64,000 nt of DNA from positions 496,001-560,000 of the forward strand of contig DASRFR010000022.1 of the NCBI GenBank assembly GCA_035651455.1, in the 5' to 3' direction. This stretch comes from DASRFR01 sp035651455. Its GTDB lineage: Bacteria > Acidobacteriota > Terriglobia > Terriglobales > Acidobacteriaceae. Below the pieces are notes generated by a model, which searched no databases, was not told the DNA's origin, and saw only the letters and a program-made list of their open reading frames with translations. The position numbers and the translations under genes are program-made. Numbering within the stretch: the stretch's first letter is position 1; every line of letters begins with the position of its first letter. This document shows positions 24,953 through 33,600 of this stretch, one piece after another.

Positions 24953-26800
24953 TTAGCGCGTCCCCTGTTTTTCTGCCTTGTTCACGGCAATTCCCAAATC
25001 GCGGAGTTGCGCCTCGCTAACCGGGGTCGGAGCGTCCACCATCAGGTCGACTGCGCGCGCCGTCTTGGGGAAGGGAATCACTTCGCGGAGGCTTTCTGCT
25101 CCCGCCAGGATCATCGCGATGCGATCCAATCCGAGCGCAATCCCGCCGTGCGGCGGAGTTCCGTACTCCAGTGCCTCCAGGAAGAAGCCAAACCGTGCGC
25201 GCGCTTCTTCTTCTGTCATCCCCAGCGCATGAAAGATTCTTCGTTGGATATCTTGCCGATGAATACGGATCGATCCCGAGCCGAGCTCTGTGCCATTGAG
25301 TACCACATCGTAAGCCAGCGCCCGAACGGCCCCGGGGTCTGACTCCAACTTGTCCATGTCATGTTCATGCGGAGAAGTAAACGGATGGTGTGCCGCCGCC
25401 CAGCGCTGCCCCTCCTCGTCGTATTCAAACATGGGGAAATCGGTGACCCACAGAAACCGGTAATCCTTGTCCGCATTACCCGTCTTCTTGAAAGCGCCGT
25501 GCCGGTCCGCATACTTTTGCGCCAGGGCCACCCGCAACATTCCCGCCGAAGTGTATACCGCGTGATCATGCTGCTTTACCTCAGGCTTTACCCCCCCTTC
25601 TGATTTGTGTTCTGCCGGCTTACCGTCCCCGGCTACCAGTACGACCAGGTCATCGGCTGCGGCGCTGCTCTTTTCCCGAACCTTGGCCATCGCGTCCGGA
25701 AAACTCTTCTCCAGGCGCTTGAAATCTTCAAACAGCTTTGCCCCACCGCGCGCATTGAACAGCGGTTTAATATCGTCCCGCTCCTTGCGCGACAACTCGC
25801 CGACCTTGGGAATACGGATCGCAACCACCGGCAGGTTGGCGCTGATGCCCAATGTCTGCAGATTCTCCGCTGCGAATGCGTTCCTTACATCCGTCATTGC
25901 CGGCAAGCGCAGATCCGGCTTATCGCTTCCGTATTGGCGGATCGCTTCGTCGTACGTCATCCGCGAAAATGGCGGCTTGATCTCCACTCCTGCCGCCTTG
26001 AAAGCCGCGGTCAGAAAGCCTTCCACAACTTCCCACACCCGCTCCGGTTGGGGATAAGACATCTCCAGATCGATTTGCGTAAACTCCGGCTGGCGATCGG
26101 CCCGCAGGTCCTCGTCGCGAAAGCAGCGCACGATTTGGAAATACTTATCGAATCCCGAAATCATCAGGATCTGCTTGAACAGTTGCGGAGATTGCGGCAG
26201 CGCATAAAAATTCCCCGGTTGCACCCGGCTGGGCACCAGGTAATCGCGGGCGCCTTCCGGTGTGGAGCGCGTCATGAACGGGGTTTCGATCTCAAAGAAA
26301 CCTTGCGATGAAAGATAATCACGAATGGCGAGCGCGACCTTGTGCCGCAGCTCGATATTCCGTTGCATCGCCTCCCGCCGCAGATCGATGTACCGATACT
26401 GAAGCCTCAACTCTTCATTCGGCAGCACCGTGTCTGATGGCAAGAATGGCGGCTGCTTTGACTCGTTGAGAATCAGCAGCTTGTCGACCACCAGTTCGAC
26501 CTCTCCCGTCGGAATATTCTTGTTGACCGTGTTGGTGTCGCGCAGCTTTACCGTGCCGACCGCCGCCACTACGTACTCGTTGCGCAATTGGCCGGCTTTC
26601 TCGTGAATCGCCGGATTCGATTCCTTGTCGGACACGATTTGGGTCACGCCCGTGCGGTCGCGCACGTCGATGAAAATCAGGTTGCCCAGGTCGCGGCGGC
26701 GGTTCACCCAGCCCATGATCACCGCTTTTTTACCGGCATCGGAGGGACGCAGCCCTCCGCACATGTGGGTACGTCGAAGATCGCCTAAAAAGTCGAGCAA
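24953..26800 (-). CDS. aspS: Aspartyl-tRNA synthetase
   Basis: A class II synthetase of 615 residues. The N-terminal OB fold (VIMGWVNRRRDLGNLIFIDV) is followed by motif 2 (CFRDEDLRADRQPEF), a bacterial GAD insertion (about 300-430) and motif 3 (PPHGGIALGLDR). The GAD domain marks it as bacterial-type. Whether it also charges tRNA-Asn cannot be told. TTG 26800 is preferred: it has AAGGG at good distance and starts the conserved LDFLGDLRRTH; an internal ATG (residue 12) would lose that segment. Confidence 0.95.
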   Translation of the reverse strand: MLDFLGDLRRTHMCGGLRPSDAGKKAVIMGWVNRRRDLGNLIFIDVRDRTGVTQIVSDKESNPAIHEKAGQLRNEYVVAAVGTVKLRDTNTVNKNIPTGEVELVVDKLLILNESKQPPFLPSDTVLPNEELRLQYRYIDLRREAMQRNIELRHKVALAIRDYLSSQGFFEIETPFMTRSTPEGARDYLVPSRVQPGNFYALPQSPQLFKQILMISGFDKYFQIVRCFRDEDLRADRQPEFTQIDLEMSYPQPERVWEVVEGFLTAAFKAAGVEIKPPFSRMTYDEAIRQYGSDKPDLRLPAMTDVRNAFAAENLQTLGISANLPVVAIRIPKVGELSRKERDDIKPLFNARGGAKLFEDFKRLEKSFPDAMAKVREKSSAAADDLVVLVAGDGKPAEHKSEGGVKPEVKQHDHAVYTSAGMLRVALAQKYADRHGAFKKTGNADKDYRFLWVTDFPMFEYDEEGQRWAAAHHPFTSPHEHDMDKLESDPGAVRALAYDVVLNGTELGSGSIRIHRQDIQRRIFHALGMTEEEARARFGFFLEALEYGTPPHGGIALGLDRIAMILAGAESLREVIPFPKTARAVDLMVDAPTPVSEAQLRDLGIAVNKAEKQGTR

Positions 26801-26932
26801 AGTGTCGCCCTTCTTGTCGGGATTACGGCCAAAGCCGAATCAGAGATTATAACGGGAGCCACTGCGCATCGCTGTCGACTGTCGTCGAGCGTTTTTTCGT
26901 TGTCCTCGCGGCGTCTCAATAGAAGCTCACGC

Positions 26933-26964
26933 AAAAAAGAGAGGCCGGACCCCCCTCCGGCCTC
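26933..26964 (-). terminator. Rho-independent terminator after the 27001 gene
   Basis: On the minus strand a 9-bp stem GAGGCCGGA / TCCGGCCTC with a 6-base loop is followed by TCTTTTTTG. It separates the small gene at 27001-27264 from aspS. Confidence 0.88.
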
Positions 26965-27000
26965 TGCTTGCGATACCGCAACCATACTTTCCCAGTCGCA

Positions 27001-27264
27001 TTACTGCAGGCTGCCTGAGTCCCCCAAACTCCGCAGCAGTCCAAGAAAGTAGGCTGCCGTATCGAGTTCACGCCGTTCTCTTAGCGTGACCCCGCTCGTG
27101 TTTAACTCGCCCTTGGCGTACCACAGCTCTCGTGTCCGCTTCTGAATTGCCTGGTGAGCGCGATCCAGCAACGGACGGAGTTTTTCGTGATCCTCCTCGA
27201 ACAACGCCTTACGGTAAAGTTCTGACCAATGATCCCTCTGGCTGATGTTGCTCTTGCCCGTCAT
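27001..27264 (-). CDS. Small conserved-type helical protein of unknown function
   Basis: 87 residues, highly charged and predicted all-alpha, with no signal peptide. A strong GGAGG lies seven bases before the ATG and a strong terminator follows the stop, which together support a real single-gene transcript. The sequence (for example RTRELWYAKGELNTSG) is of a type seen as a hypothetical protein in acidobacteria, but I cannot name a family or function. Confidence 0.65.
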   Translation of the reverse strand: MTGKSNISQRDHWSELYRKALFEEDHEKLRPLLDRAHQAIQKRTRELWYAKGELNTSGVTLRERRELDTAAYFLGLLRSLGDSGSLQ

Positions 27265-27353
27265 CGAATTCCTCCAAAACGTATATCGACGGTTGGCGGG
27301 GAGCTTAGCTCGCCCGGCAGCAATGTCTCTTTTTCAATTCTTCAAGCACAATG

Positions 27354-27376
27354 AAAAAGCCCGCTGCGCGGCGGCT
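27354..27376 (-). terminator. Rho-independent terminator before the 27001 gene
   Basis: On the minus strand AGCCGC, a short loop and GCGGGCT (one bulged base) are followed by TTTTT. It would end transcription of the small secreted protein predicted at 27410-27670. Confidence 0.65.
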
Positions 27377-27409
27377 GAAGCAAAGAGGAAAATTAGACGA
27401 AAGGACGAT

Positions 27410-27670
27410 CTAGCAGAGACGGACGCAGACCAATGCCAGAACCTCGCCTGCGCATTGCTGTCTGCCCACAGGATCAGGGCTCATGCGAAATCGTGCGTGG
27501 CCGGACTGGGAGTCCACGGCTGGCGCCACTGTGGCCGACAATCGCTCGAGTCGTACTTCACCGTTGTGCATTAATCCGGCGACGTCGTCTTCCACACTCG
27601 CACTGATCAGAATAGTTCCCAGCGCCAGGATCAGCAGCAGCGGCAGGAACTTCAGGAAACCTTCACGCAT
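27410..27670 (-). CDS. Small secreted or membrane-anchored protein, hypothetical
   Basis: From ATG 27670 the frame gives 86 residues with a basic start and a strong hydrophobic segment (FLKFLPLLLILALGTILISA), then an acidic and mixed part containing two late Cys. A terminator lies 34 bases past the stop. The ribosome binding site is weak (CGGAG about 14 bases upstream). No family recognised. The frame extends further up to 27784 but without support. Confidence 0.4.
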   Translation of the reverse strand: MREGFLKFLPLLLILALGTILISASVEDDVAGLMHNGEVRLERLSATVAPAVDSQSGHARFRMSPDPVGRQQCAGEVLALVCVRLC

Positions 27671-27788
27671 TATTGTTGTATAACTCCGGCAGGCGGCCAT
27701 GTCAACCGACCTTGCGCTGACATTCACAACTGTTTCGAGAGAAACAATTCGGCGGAATACGATCCGGGAATCACGGACATTCAAAACT

Positions 27789-28319
27789 CTACTGCTTCGC
27801 CGCCTTGCCGTCCATCACCGTCATCCACTGGCTCCCATCAGGAGACATTTCGTATTTAAAGTTGTACGCGCCCGGAGAGAGTTCCTTGATTGTAAATCGC
27901 GTCTGTATAACCTTGTCCCCCATCTTCTGGTCGCTCGTCCACGACCAGGTGTTACCATTGTGAGTGCCCTTCGAGGCGGTGGCCTCGCCCATGCTGTTGA
28001 ACTCGTGATACGTGTACACCTTTTCGTCCGGGTCGTAGCCCATTACCGCCAAACCCGTGCCGCTGAAGGTGGATGACTTTGCCTCGGAGTGGCTGACGAC
28101 GAAGAAATTGCCCGGCATCCACTCGTTGTGCTCCGTCATCGTCATCTTGCCCCCAGGGCCATACGGACCCGGCTTCATGTCGGCATCCATCTTCCAGGTC
28201 CCCACGAAATAGTCGAGACTTTTGAGTTCGGGCGCCGGACTCGGCATGGGTGGTTGTGCATAAATGTACGGCAGCACCGCAGCTAAGAACACGAACAGAA
28301 ATGGCAAACGACGTGTCAT
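27789..28319 (-). CDS. Secreted DUF1579-family protein
   Basis: 176 residues from ATG 28319, which has CGGAG seven bases upstream and opens a good signal peptide (TRRLPFLFVFLAAVLPYIYA). The mature part has the DUF1579 pattern: LKSLDYFVGTWKMDADM, then TMTEHNEWMPGNFFVVSHSE and a beta-barrel with MGYDPDEKVYTYHEFNSMGE. DUF1579 proteins are small lipocalin-like barrels of unknown ligand. Related in style to the gene at 29991. Confidence 0.8.
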   Translation of the reverse strand: MTRRLPFLFVFLAAVLPYIYAQPPMPSPAPELKSLDYFVGTWKMDADMKPGPYGPGGKMTMTEHNEWMPGNFFVVSHSEAKSSTFSGTGLAVMGYDPDEKVYTYHEFNSMGEATASKGTHNGNTWSWTSDQKMGDKVIQTRFTIKELSPGAYNFKYEMSPDGSQWMTVMDGKAAKQ

Positions 28320-28473
28320 ATGGACTCCGGAGAGGAAGCGGGCGAGAGCCCACGTTTCCTCATTTTGACAGCGGTGAGGCGTTGCCATCCTAGGCTGCGT
28401 CAGCAGTTCGCGTCAACCGCTTCCGCAGCCAGCTGGGGAACCCAGCTCTCACCCGCCGCCGCGCTACACAAGC

Positions 28474-28500
28474 AAAAAAGGCGCGCCTTGCGGCGCGCCT
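28474..28500 (-). terminator. Rho-independent terminator after pilT
   Basis: On the minus strand a perfect 9-bp stem AGGCGCGCC / GGCGCGCCT with loop GCAA is followed by TTTTT. It lies 22 bases past the pilT stop. Confidence 0.93.
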
Positions 28501-28521
28501 AAAGCATTCAGGAGGTGGTTT

Positions 28522-29646
28522 TTATCGCCCGCCATAGCCCGCTGACTGCATGGCCTGGCGGGAAATGTCGGCCGTCGACGCAATACCCTGCATGCGCAGC
28601 TTGAAGTCGTCGGCGTTGGAAGCGCTTTCCAAGGCCGTTTCGTAGTCGATCAAGCCTGCCTGGAACAGGTCCCACAGCGATTGGTCGAAGGTCTGCATGC
28701 CATACTGCGAGGTTCCCGCAGATATCGCATCACGGACTGCGCGCGTCTTTTCTGGGACCAGAATGCATTCGCGTATGTACGGCGTGTTTATCATCACTTC
28801 AACCGCGGGAACTCGCCCCTCGGCGTCGCAGCGCTTGACCAGTCGCTGACTGATGACGGCGCGCAACACCGCTGCGAGCTGCAGTCGAATCTGCTTCTGC
28901 TCCGGCGGGGGGAAGATCGCGATAATACGATTGATGGTCTCTACCGCATCCAGGGTGTGCAACGTGGAGAACACCATGTGGCCGGTTTCCGCCGCGTGCA
29001 GAGCTGTGCCGATGGTTTCCAAATCTCGCATTTCGCCCACCAGGATCACGTCCGGATCCTGACGTAACGAAGCCCGCAGCGCTGTCGAAAACGTCGGCGT
29101 ATCCACTTCGACCTCGCGCTGGTTCACGTATCCCTTTTTATCGCGGTGCAGAAATTCGATGGGATCTTCGATGGTGATGATGTGTTCCGCGCGCGTGGAG
29201 TTGATGCGGTCGACCATGGCTGCCAAGGTCGTCGACTTACCGGAACCGGTCACGCCAGTCACCAGGATCAGCCCGCGCGGCATATCGCAGACCTGCTCGA
29301 CTACCTTCGGCAGGTACAGTTCGTCGAGCGCACGAATTTTCGTGGGAATGACGCGAAGCACCAGTCCCACGTTCCCGCGTTGTTGAAAAACGTTGACACG
29401 GAAGCGGCCCAGCCCCGCCACCCCATATGCCATGTCGATTTCGGTGGTCTCTTTGAATTTCTGCTTCTGCCGTGCCGACATCATGCTGAAGGCCATCGTC
29501 AGCATGTCCTCGGCGCTGATGCGCGGCTGGTCCGTCAACGGAATCAGCTCTCCATCGATGCGCAGGTGGGGATAGTTCCCAACTTTCAAATGCAAGTCGG
29601 AGGCGCGCCGCTCCATGGCAATACGCAGCAGGTCATCAATATTCAT
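28522..29646 (-). CDS. pilT: Twitching motility ATPase PilT
   Basis: The retraction motor of type IV pili, 374 residues from ATG 29646. Walker A GVTGSGKST (131-139), the Asp box EDPIEF, Walker B DVILVGEMRD and the AIRAGxx-like C-terminal helix (RDAISAGTSQYGMQTFDQSL) are present. The N-terminal PAS-like domain begins MNIDDLLRIAMERRASDLH. No other pilus gene is in the window, so pilT stands alone with its own terminator. The frame is open upstream to 29802 but the known N-terminus starts at 29646. Confidence 0.95.
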   Translation of the reverse strand: MNIDDLLRIAMERRASDLHLKVGNYPHLRIDGELIPLTDQPRISAEDMLTMAFSMMSARQKQKFKETTEIDMAYGVAGLGRFRVNVFQQRGNVGLVLRVIPTKIRALDELYLPKVVEQVCDMPRGLILVTGVTGSGKSTTLAAMVDRINSTRAEHIITIEDPIEFLHRDKKGYVNQREVEVDTPTFSTALRASLRQDPDVILVGEMRDLETIGTALHAAETGHMVFSTLHTLDAVETINRIIAIFPPPEQKQIRLQLAAVLRAVISQRLVKRCDAEGRVPAVEVMINTPYIRECILVPEKTRAVRDAISAGTSQYGMQTFDQSLWDLFQAGLIDYETALESASNADDFKLRMQGIASTADISRQAMQSAGYGGR

Positions 29647-29990
29647 CGGGTGTGATCCAGAACGTCTCTGGCTATCATGGCGCGAAACGTCACCCTGCCC
29701 AAGATGACCTAAGTAATGGAGCTTTCGTCTGTTGTCAGCCAGCCAGGTGTGGCACCGCCCGTCCTGGCCGGAACAGAGAATAGGGCTTACCTTACCCGCC
29801 ATAGGGGATTGCGCATGCGACCGACTGGAGTCCTGTCCAAAATTGGCTCAGCTAAAAAAAAAGTAAAAAAAGGCTTGCAGAAGTTATAGTGTTATAGTTA
29901 ACTATAACACTGACGGCCGCGGTTTTGCTCTCCTCCAAAAAGGTGAGTGGGAAACCTGGCCTGAAATTCAAGATCCTTAGGAGAACCGAC
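29647..29990. other. Regulatory region of about 340 bases before the GntR/ABC unit
   Basis: No gene. The right half is A/T-rich and contains TTGCAG (29875-29880) followed by the perfect palindrome at 29888-29911, then AGGAG before ATG 29991. It also holds the pilT promoter on the other strand. Confidence 0.6.
29888..29911. promoter_or_regulatory. Perfect 24-bp palindrome, likely GntR (YtrA-type) operator
   Basis: AGTGTTATAGTT at 29888-29899 is exactly mirrored by AACTATAACACT at 29900-29911. It lies 80 bases before the first gene of the unit that includes a YtrA-subfamily GntR regulator and an ABC-2 transporter. Such regulators bind long A/T-rich palindromes overlapping their own promoter. 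The GTTATAG half-site also occurs partly just upstream (GTTATAGT at 29883-29890). Confidence 0.7.
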
Positions 29991-30521
29991 ATGAAATCCC
30001 TTCGTTTTCTGCTACTTACGCTGATTGCACTCTCCACAATGGTTTACGCGCAGTCCGACGCTCAAAAGTCGTTCGCTCAACTGAAAAGTCTCGCGGGTAC
30101 ATGGACAGGTCCGGTCACAGCTAATCCACCGCAAGAGGAGTGGGGCAACAAGCCGGTTTGGGTTTCAATGCGCGTCACTTCCCGGGGCAACACGCTCGTA
30201 CACGAGATGAAGGAGCCAGGAACCCCCGACGACGCCACGAAGGATGATCCCATCACCATGGTTTATCTGGACGGCGACCGCCTCCTGCTGACTCACTATT
30301 GCGACGCCGGCAATCGGCCGCGCATGGCTGCCAAGCCGTCTCCGGACGGAAAAACGGTGGAATTCGATTTCGTCGATATCGCCGGTAATCTGCACTATGG
30401 ACACATGCAGCATGCCGTGTTCACTGTCGTGGACGCGAATCACCACACCGAGGACTGGACTTTTATGATGCCGGGGGACAAGCCCGTGCATGCGCACATG
30501 GACCTGAAGCGGGTACAGTGA
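29991..30521 (+). CDS. Secreted lipocalin-like protein of unknown function
   Basis: 176 residues from ATG 29991, with TAGGAG seven to eight bases upstream. A signal peptide (FLLLTLIALSTMVYAQ) is followed by a beta-barrel-type domain starting LKSLAGTWTGPV, similar in pattern to DUF1579 or lipocalin-like domains. It carries His-rich patches (HYGHMQHAVF, NHHTEDW, HAHM) that could bind a metal or haem, which is speculative. First gene after the palindrome; the regulator follows after 37 bases. Confidence 0.7.
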   Translation: MKSLRFLLLTLIALSTMVYAQSDAQKSFAQLKSLAGTWTGPVTANPPQEEWGNKPVWVSMRVTSRGNTLVHEMKEPGTPDDATKDDPITMVYLDGDRLLLTHYCDAGNRPRMAAKPSPDGKTVEFDFVDIAGNLHYGHMQHAVFTVVDANHHTEDWTFMMPGDKPVHAHMDLKRVQ

Positions 30522-30558
30522 CGGAAGCGCCTCCGCTAAAGGCGAACTGGATACCAGG

Positions 30559-30966
30559 ATGGACCGTGAGTGGAACGACAATCAGCCGATTTACCGCCAG
30601 CTTCGCGACCACGTGGTCGCGATGATACTCGACGGAATTCTCAAGGAAGGCGATCCGCTGCCCTCCGTGCGCAATGTCGCCGCCGAGTATCGGGTCAATC
30701 CCCTCACGGTCCTGAAAGGCTATCAGCAACTGGTCGACGAAGGACTGGTGGAGACTAAAAGGGGGCGCGGGATGTTTATCAATAGCGGTGCACGCGATCT
30801 GTTGCTGCAGGCTGAGCGCCAGAAATTCCTCGCGGAAGTATGGCCTCGAATTCACGCAACCATGCTGCGCCTCGGCTTGACCCCTGAAGATCTCCTGAAC
30901 GGTTCCGGCGAGCGCCAGTCTTCCGCGGCTCCGTTGCCGTCCAAGAAACAAGAGGAGGAGCGCTGA
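30559..30966 (+). CDS. GntR-family regulator, YtrA subfamily
   Basis: 135 residues: winged helix at about 10-75 (PIYRQLRDHVVAMILDGILK, LPSVRNVAAEYRVNPLTVLK) and a short C-terminal dimerisation part, the YtrA layout. Subfamily members repress adjacent ABC transporter operons and respond to envelope or antibiotic stress. The transporter ATPase begins five bases after the stop. The likely operator is the palindrome at 29888-29911. Confidence 0.92.
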   Translation: MDREWNDNQPIYRQLRDHVVAMILDGILKEGDPLPSVRNVAAEYRVNPLTVLKGYQQLVDEGLVETKRGRGMFINSGARDLLLQAERQKFLAEVWPRIHATMLRLGLTPEDLLNGSGERQSSAAPLPSKKQEEER

Positions 30967-30970
30967 CCCT

Positions 30971-31843
30971 ATGGCCTGTATCGAAGCACGTGGCCTGCGT
31001 AAAGCGTTTGGAAAAACCATCGCGCTCGACGGCATTGACTTGCGCGTGGAAGAAGGTCGAATTCTCGGGCTGGTCGGCCCTAACGGCGCCGGCAAGACGA
31101 CGGCCCTGAATGCGATTCTCGGCCTTACACCGTACGAGGGAGAGCTCAGAGTGCTCGGACGTGATCCCTGGGCCGAGCGCGACCATCTGATGCGCGATGT
31201 TTCATTCATCGCCGACGTTGCCGTGCTGCCACGCTGGATGCGGGTTTCGCAGGCCCTTGAGTACGTCGCCGGCGTCCACCCGCGCTTCGATCGCGCGAAG
31301 GCGGAAGCTTTCCTGACCAGGACCTCGATCCGCCCTGACAGTAAGGTCAGGGAATTGTCCAAGGGCATGGTCACCCAGCTCCACCTGGCCCTGGTGATGG
31401 CCATCGATGCCCGGCTGCTTGTGCTCGACGAGCCCACGCTTGGTCTCGACATCCTCTTCCGCAAGCAGTTTTACGACTCCCTGCTTAACGACTACTTCGA
31501 TCGCACGCGCACCATCATGGTCACCACGCACCAGGTCGACGAGATCCAGGATGTTCTCACCGACGTCATGTTTATTGATCGCGGCCGCATCGTCTTCTCT
31601 TCCAGCATGGAAGAGTTTGAGTCCCGCTATGTGGAAGTGATCGTCAATCCCGAAAATGTTGCGGCAGCGCGCGCTTTGAAACCCATTTACGAGCGGCAAT
31701 CGCTCGGCCGCACGATACTGCTGTTCGATAGTGTGGATCGTCAACAACTCAAGCCTTTAGGCGAGCTGCGTGTCCCCGGCATCGCCGATTTGTTCGTTGC
31801 TTTAATCGGTGATCATTGTGCAGCCGCAGGAGCAGCCAGATGA
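30971..31843 (+). CDS. ABC transporter ATP-binding protein
   Basis: 290 residues. Walker A GPNGAGKTT (about 36-44), signature ELSKGMVTQLHLAL, Walker B LLVLDEPTLGLD, and the switch His in MVTTHQVDEIQ. The LSKGM form of the signature is usual in ABC-2 type exporters. It should power the permease encoded next. GAGGAG is located before the ATG and the next gene overlaps by four bases (ATGA). Substrate unknown; a peptide or antimicrobial is possible given the YtrA-type regulator. Confidence 0.92.
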   Translation: MACIEARGLRKAFGKTIALDGIDLRVEEGRILGLVGPNGAGKTTALNAILGLTPYEGELRVLGRDPWAERDHLMRDVSFIADVAVLPRWMRVSQALEYVAGVHPRFDRAKAEAFLTRTSIRPDSKVRELSKGMVTQLHLALVMAIDARLLVLDEPTLGLDILFRKQFYDSLLNDYFDRTRTIMVTTHQVDEIQDVLTDVMFIDRGRIVFSSSMEEFESRYVEVIVNPENVAAARALKPIYERQSLGRTILLFDSVDRQQLKPLGELRVPGIADLFVALIGDHCAAAGAAR

Positions 31844-32769
31844 ATAACCAGTCGAATGCAATGCCAGAATCATTTCAGGCCCAGAGCGCCGCGCCGGGCG
31901 CGCTGCCTCCAACCCGCCCCCTCTACTGGTCAGTGCGGCGTGAGTTGTGGGAAAACCGGTTCGTCTACGTCGCGCCTTTCAGCGTGGCCGGCGTGTTTCT
32001 CTTTGGCTACCTCATCAGCGTGGGACACCTGCCGGCTCGGATCCGCGAGCTTTCGAGCGTCGTCCCGGAGCACTTTCAAGCTGCCATTCTCAAGCCGTAC
32101 GACATCGCCGCCGCTTTCATGATGGGCACTTACATACTGGTGACGCTGTTTTACTGCGCTGACGCCCTGCACTCCGAGCGTCGCGACCGCAGCATACTGT
32201 TCTGGAAGTCGCTGCCGGTATCCGATCTCACCACCGTCCTTGCCAAGGCAAGCATTCCCTTCGTCATTCTGCCACTGCTCATCTTCGGCATCACTCTGGT
32301 TCTTCAGTTCGTCATTTTGCTGCTGAGTAGCGCGGTACTCCTCGGGAGCGGGCTGAGTGTGGCTTCGCTGTGGACGCACTTGCCGGTTTTGCAGATGTCG
32401 CTCCTCTTGCTTTACCACATTGTGACCGCGCATGCCTTGTGGCCGGCGCCCGTCTATTGCTGGCTGATATTGGTGTCAAGCTGGGCCCGGCGCGCGGTAT
32501 TGTTGTGGGCGGCCATTCCGGTGCTCGCTATCGCGGGCGTCGAGATGATTGCTTTTCGCACTTCGCACTTTGCCACCCTGATAGGGCACCGCTTGATCGG
32601 TGGCGGCCCGGTCGACGCAACTGGGCCGGGTATGTTTCCCACGGATCCTATGACTCATATCACGCCGGCTGCATTCCTGGGCAGCCCGGGCCTGTGGATC
32701 GGCCTTGCCCTCGCAGTGGCATTCCTCGTACTAGCGGTGCGCCTGCGCCGATATCAGGGCCCGATCTGA
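31840..32769 (+). CDS. ABC-2 type transporter permease
   Basis: 309 residues with six predicted membrane helices, beginning near VYVAPFSVAGVFLFGYL and ending FLVLAVRLRRYQG. The loop CADALHSERRDRSILFWKSL is the typical coupling region of ABC-2 permeases (ERRDxSxxFWxSLP). ATG 31840 overlaps the ATPase stop and has AGGAG upstream; the frame extends to 31816 but that lies within the ATPase gene. Partner of the preceding ATPase in the inner membrane. Confidence 0.87.
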   Translation: MNNQSNAMPESFQAQSAAPGALPPTRPLYWSVRRELWENRFVYVAPFSVAGVFLFGYLISVGHLPARIRELSSVVPEHFQAAILKPYDIAAAFMMGTYILVTLFYCADALHSERRDRSILFWKSLPVSDLTTVLAKASIPFVILPLLIFGITLVLQFVILLLSSAVLLGSGLSVASLWTHLPVLQMSLLLLYHIVTAHALWPAPVYCWLILVSSWARRAVLLWAAIPVLAIAGVEMIAFRTSHFATLIGHRLIGGGPVDATGPGMFPTDPMTHITPAAFLGSPGLWIGLALAVAFLVLAVRLRRYQGPI

Positions 32770-32855
32770 GCGTTTTGAAGATCGGATTCTTTTGAGCGAG
32801 AAAAAAGACCCTGGGTGATTCCTATTCCACGAGAGTGATCGCGGGAGCGCCAACC

Positions 32856-33581
32856 ATGCATACTTCACCGATACTGCTGTTGCACATTTGCTGCGGGACC
32901 GTCGGTCTCCTGTCCGGCGCAGTTGCCATTACTTTTCGCAAGGGTTCGCGCCGGCATGCGATCGTGGGAAAAGTATTTGTTGTCTCCATGCTGGGACTGG
33001 GCGCGAGCGCGACCTATCTCGCGATCCTCAAACACCAGACGGGCAACCTTCTCGGCGGCGTAATGACCTTCTACCTGGTTACGACTGCTTGGCTGAGTGC
33101 CAAACGCCGAAACGGCGAGACCGGCCTATTCGATTGGATTGCTTTTCTGGTTCCATTGGGGGTCGGGTTCGGCACTATAAGTAACGGCATTCAGAGACTG
33201 AACAACCCGGCGGCATTTCACGATGGAGTTCCCGCCGGCATGAGCTTTTTCCTTGGCGCAGTGCTCCTATCAGCCGCTGCCGGCGATCTTCGCATGCTGC
33301 TGCGTGGTATTTCTGGTAAACAGCGCATAGCGCGTCATCTTTGGCGTATGTGCTTCGGGCTGTTTATCGCCTCAGGATCAATCTTCATTGCGCGGCCAAA
33401 ATTATTTCCCAAGGTACTGAGTACCACTCACATCCTTTTGGTACTGGGTGTGTTGCCGTTGATCTTGTTGATTTTTTGGATGGTCCGCGTTCGCTTCTCC
33501 AATGCTTACAAACTAGGCGCCGTGCCGTCTCGAACCCATGCAGCGCACCATGCTTTACGCAAGCAACCGTTGCCGGGATGA
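32856..33581 (+). CDS. Multi-pass membrane protein of unknown function (DUF2306-like)
   Basis: 241 residues from ATG 32856 (GGGAG ten bases upstream; GTG 32835 is an alternative). About seven hydrophobic segments. The start HTSPILLLHICCGTVGLLSGAVAI and the His in RHLWRMCFGL recall the DUF2306/cytochrome-b561-like membrane families, in which paired His bind haem; that is only a suggestion. Follows the transporter by 86 bases, so it could be co-transcribed. Convergent with the VWFA gene, 19 bases apart. Confidence 0.65.
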   Translation: MHTSPILLLHICCGTVGLLSGAVAITFRKGSRRHAIVGKVFVVSMLGLGASATYLAILKHQTGNLLGGVMTFYLVTTAWLSAKRRNGETGLFDWIAFLVPLGVGFGTISNGIQRLNNPAAFHDGVPAGMSFFLGAVLLSAAAGDLRMLLRGISGKQRIARHLWRMCFGLFIASGSIFIARPKLFPKVLSTTHILLVLGVLPLILLIFWMVRVRFSNAYKLGAVPSRTHAAHHALRKQPLPG

Positions 33582-33600
33582 GCATGTCCTTGCCATCTGC

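Noticed and set aside
31350..31390. Signature motif LSKGM instead of LSGGQ in the ABC ATPase
   Set aside because: LSKGM-like signatures are usual in ABC-2 exporters of the NatA/YtrB type, so it is not an anomaly.
30463..31464. Open frame of 333 codons on the minus strand across the GntR and ABC genes
   Set aside because: It runs against three genes with clear motifs and would cross their boundaries.
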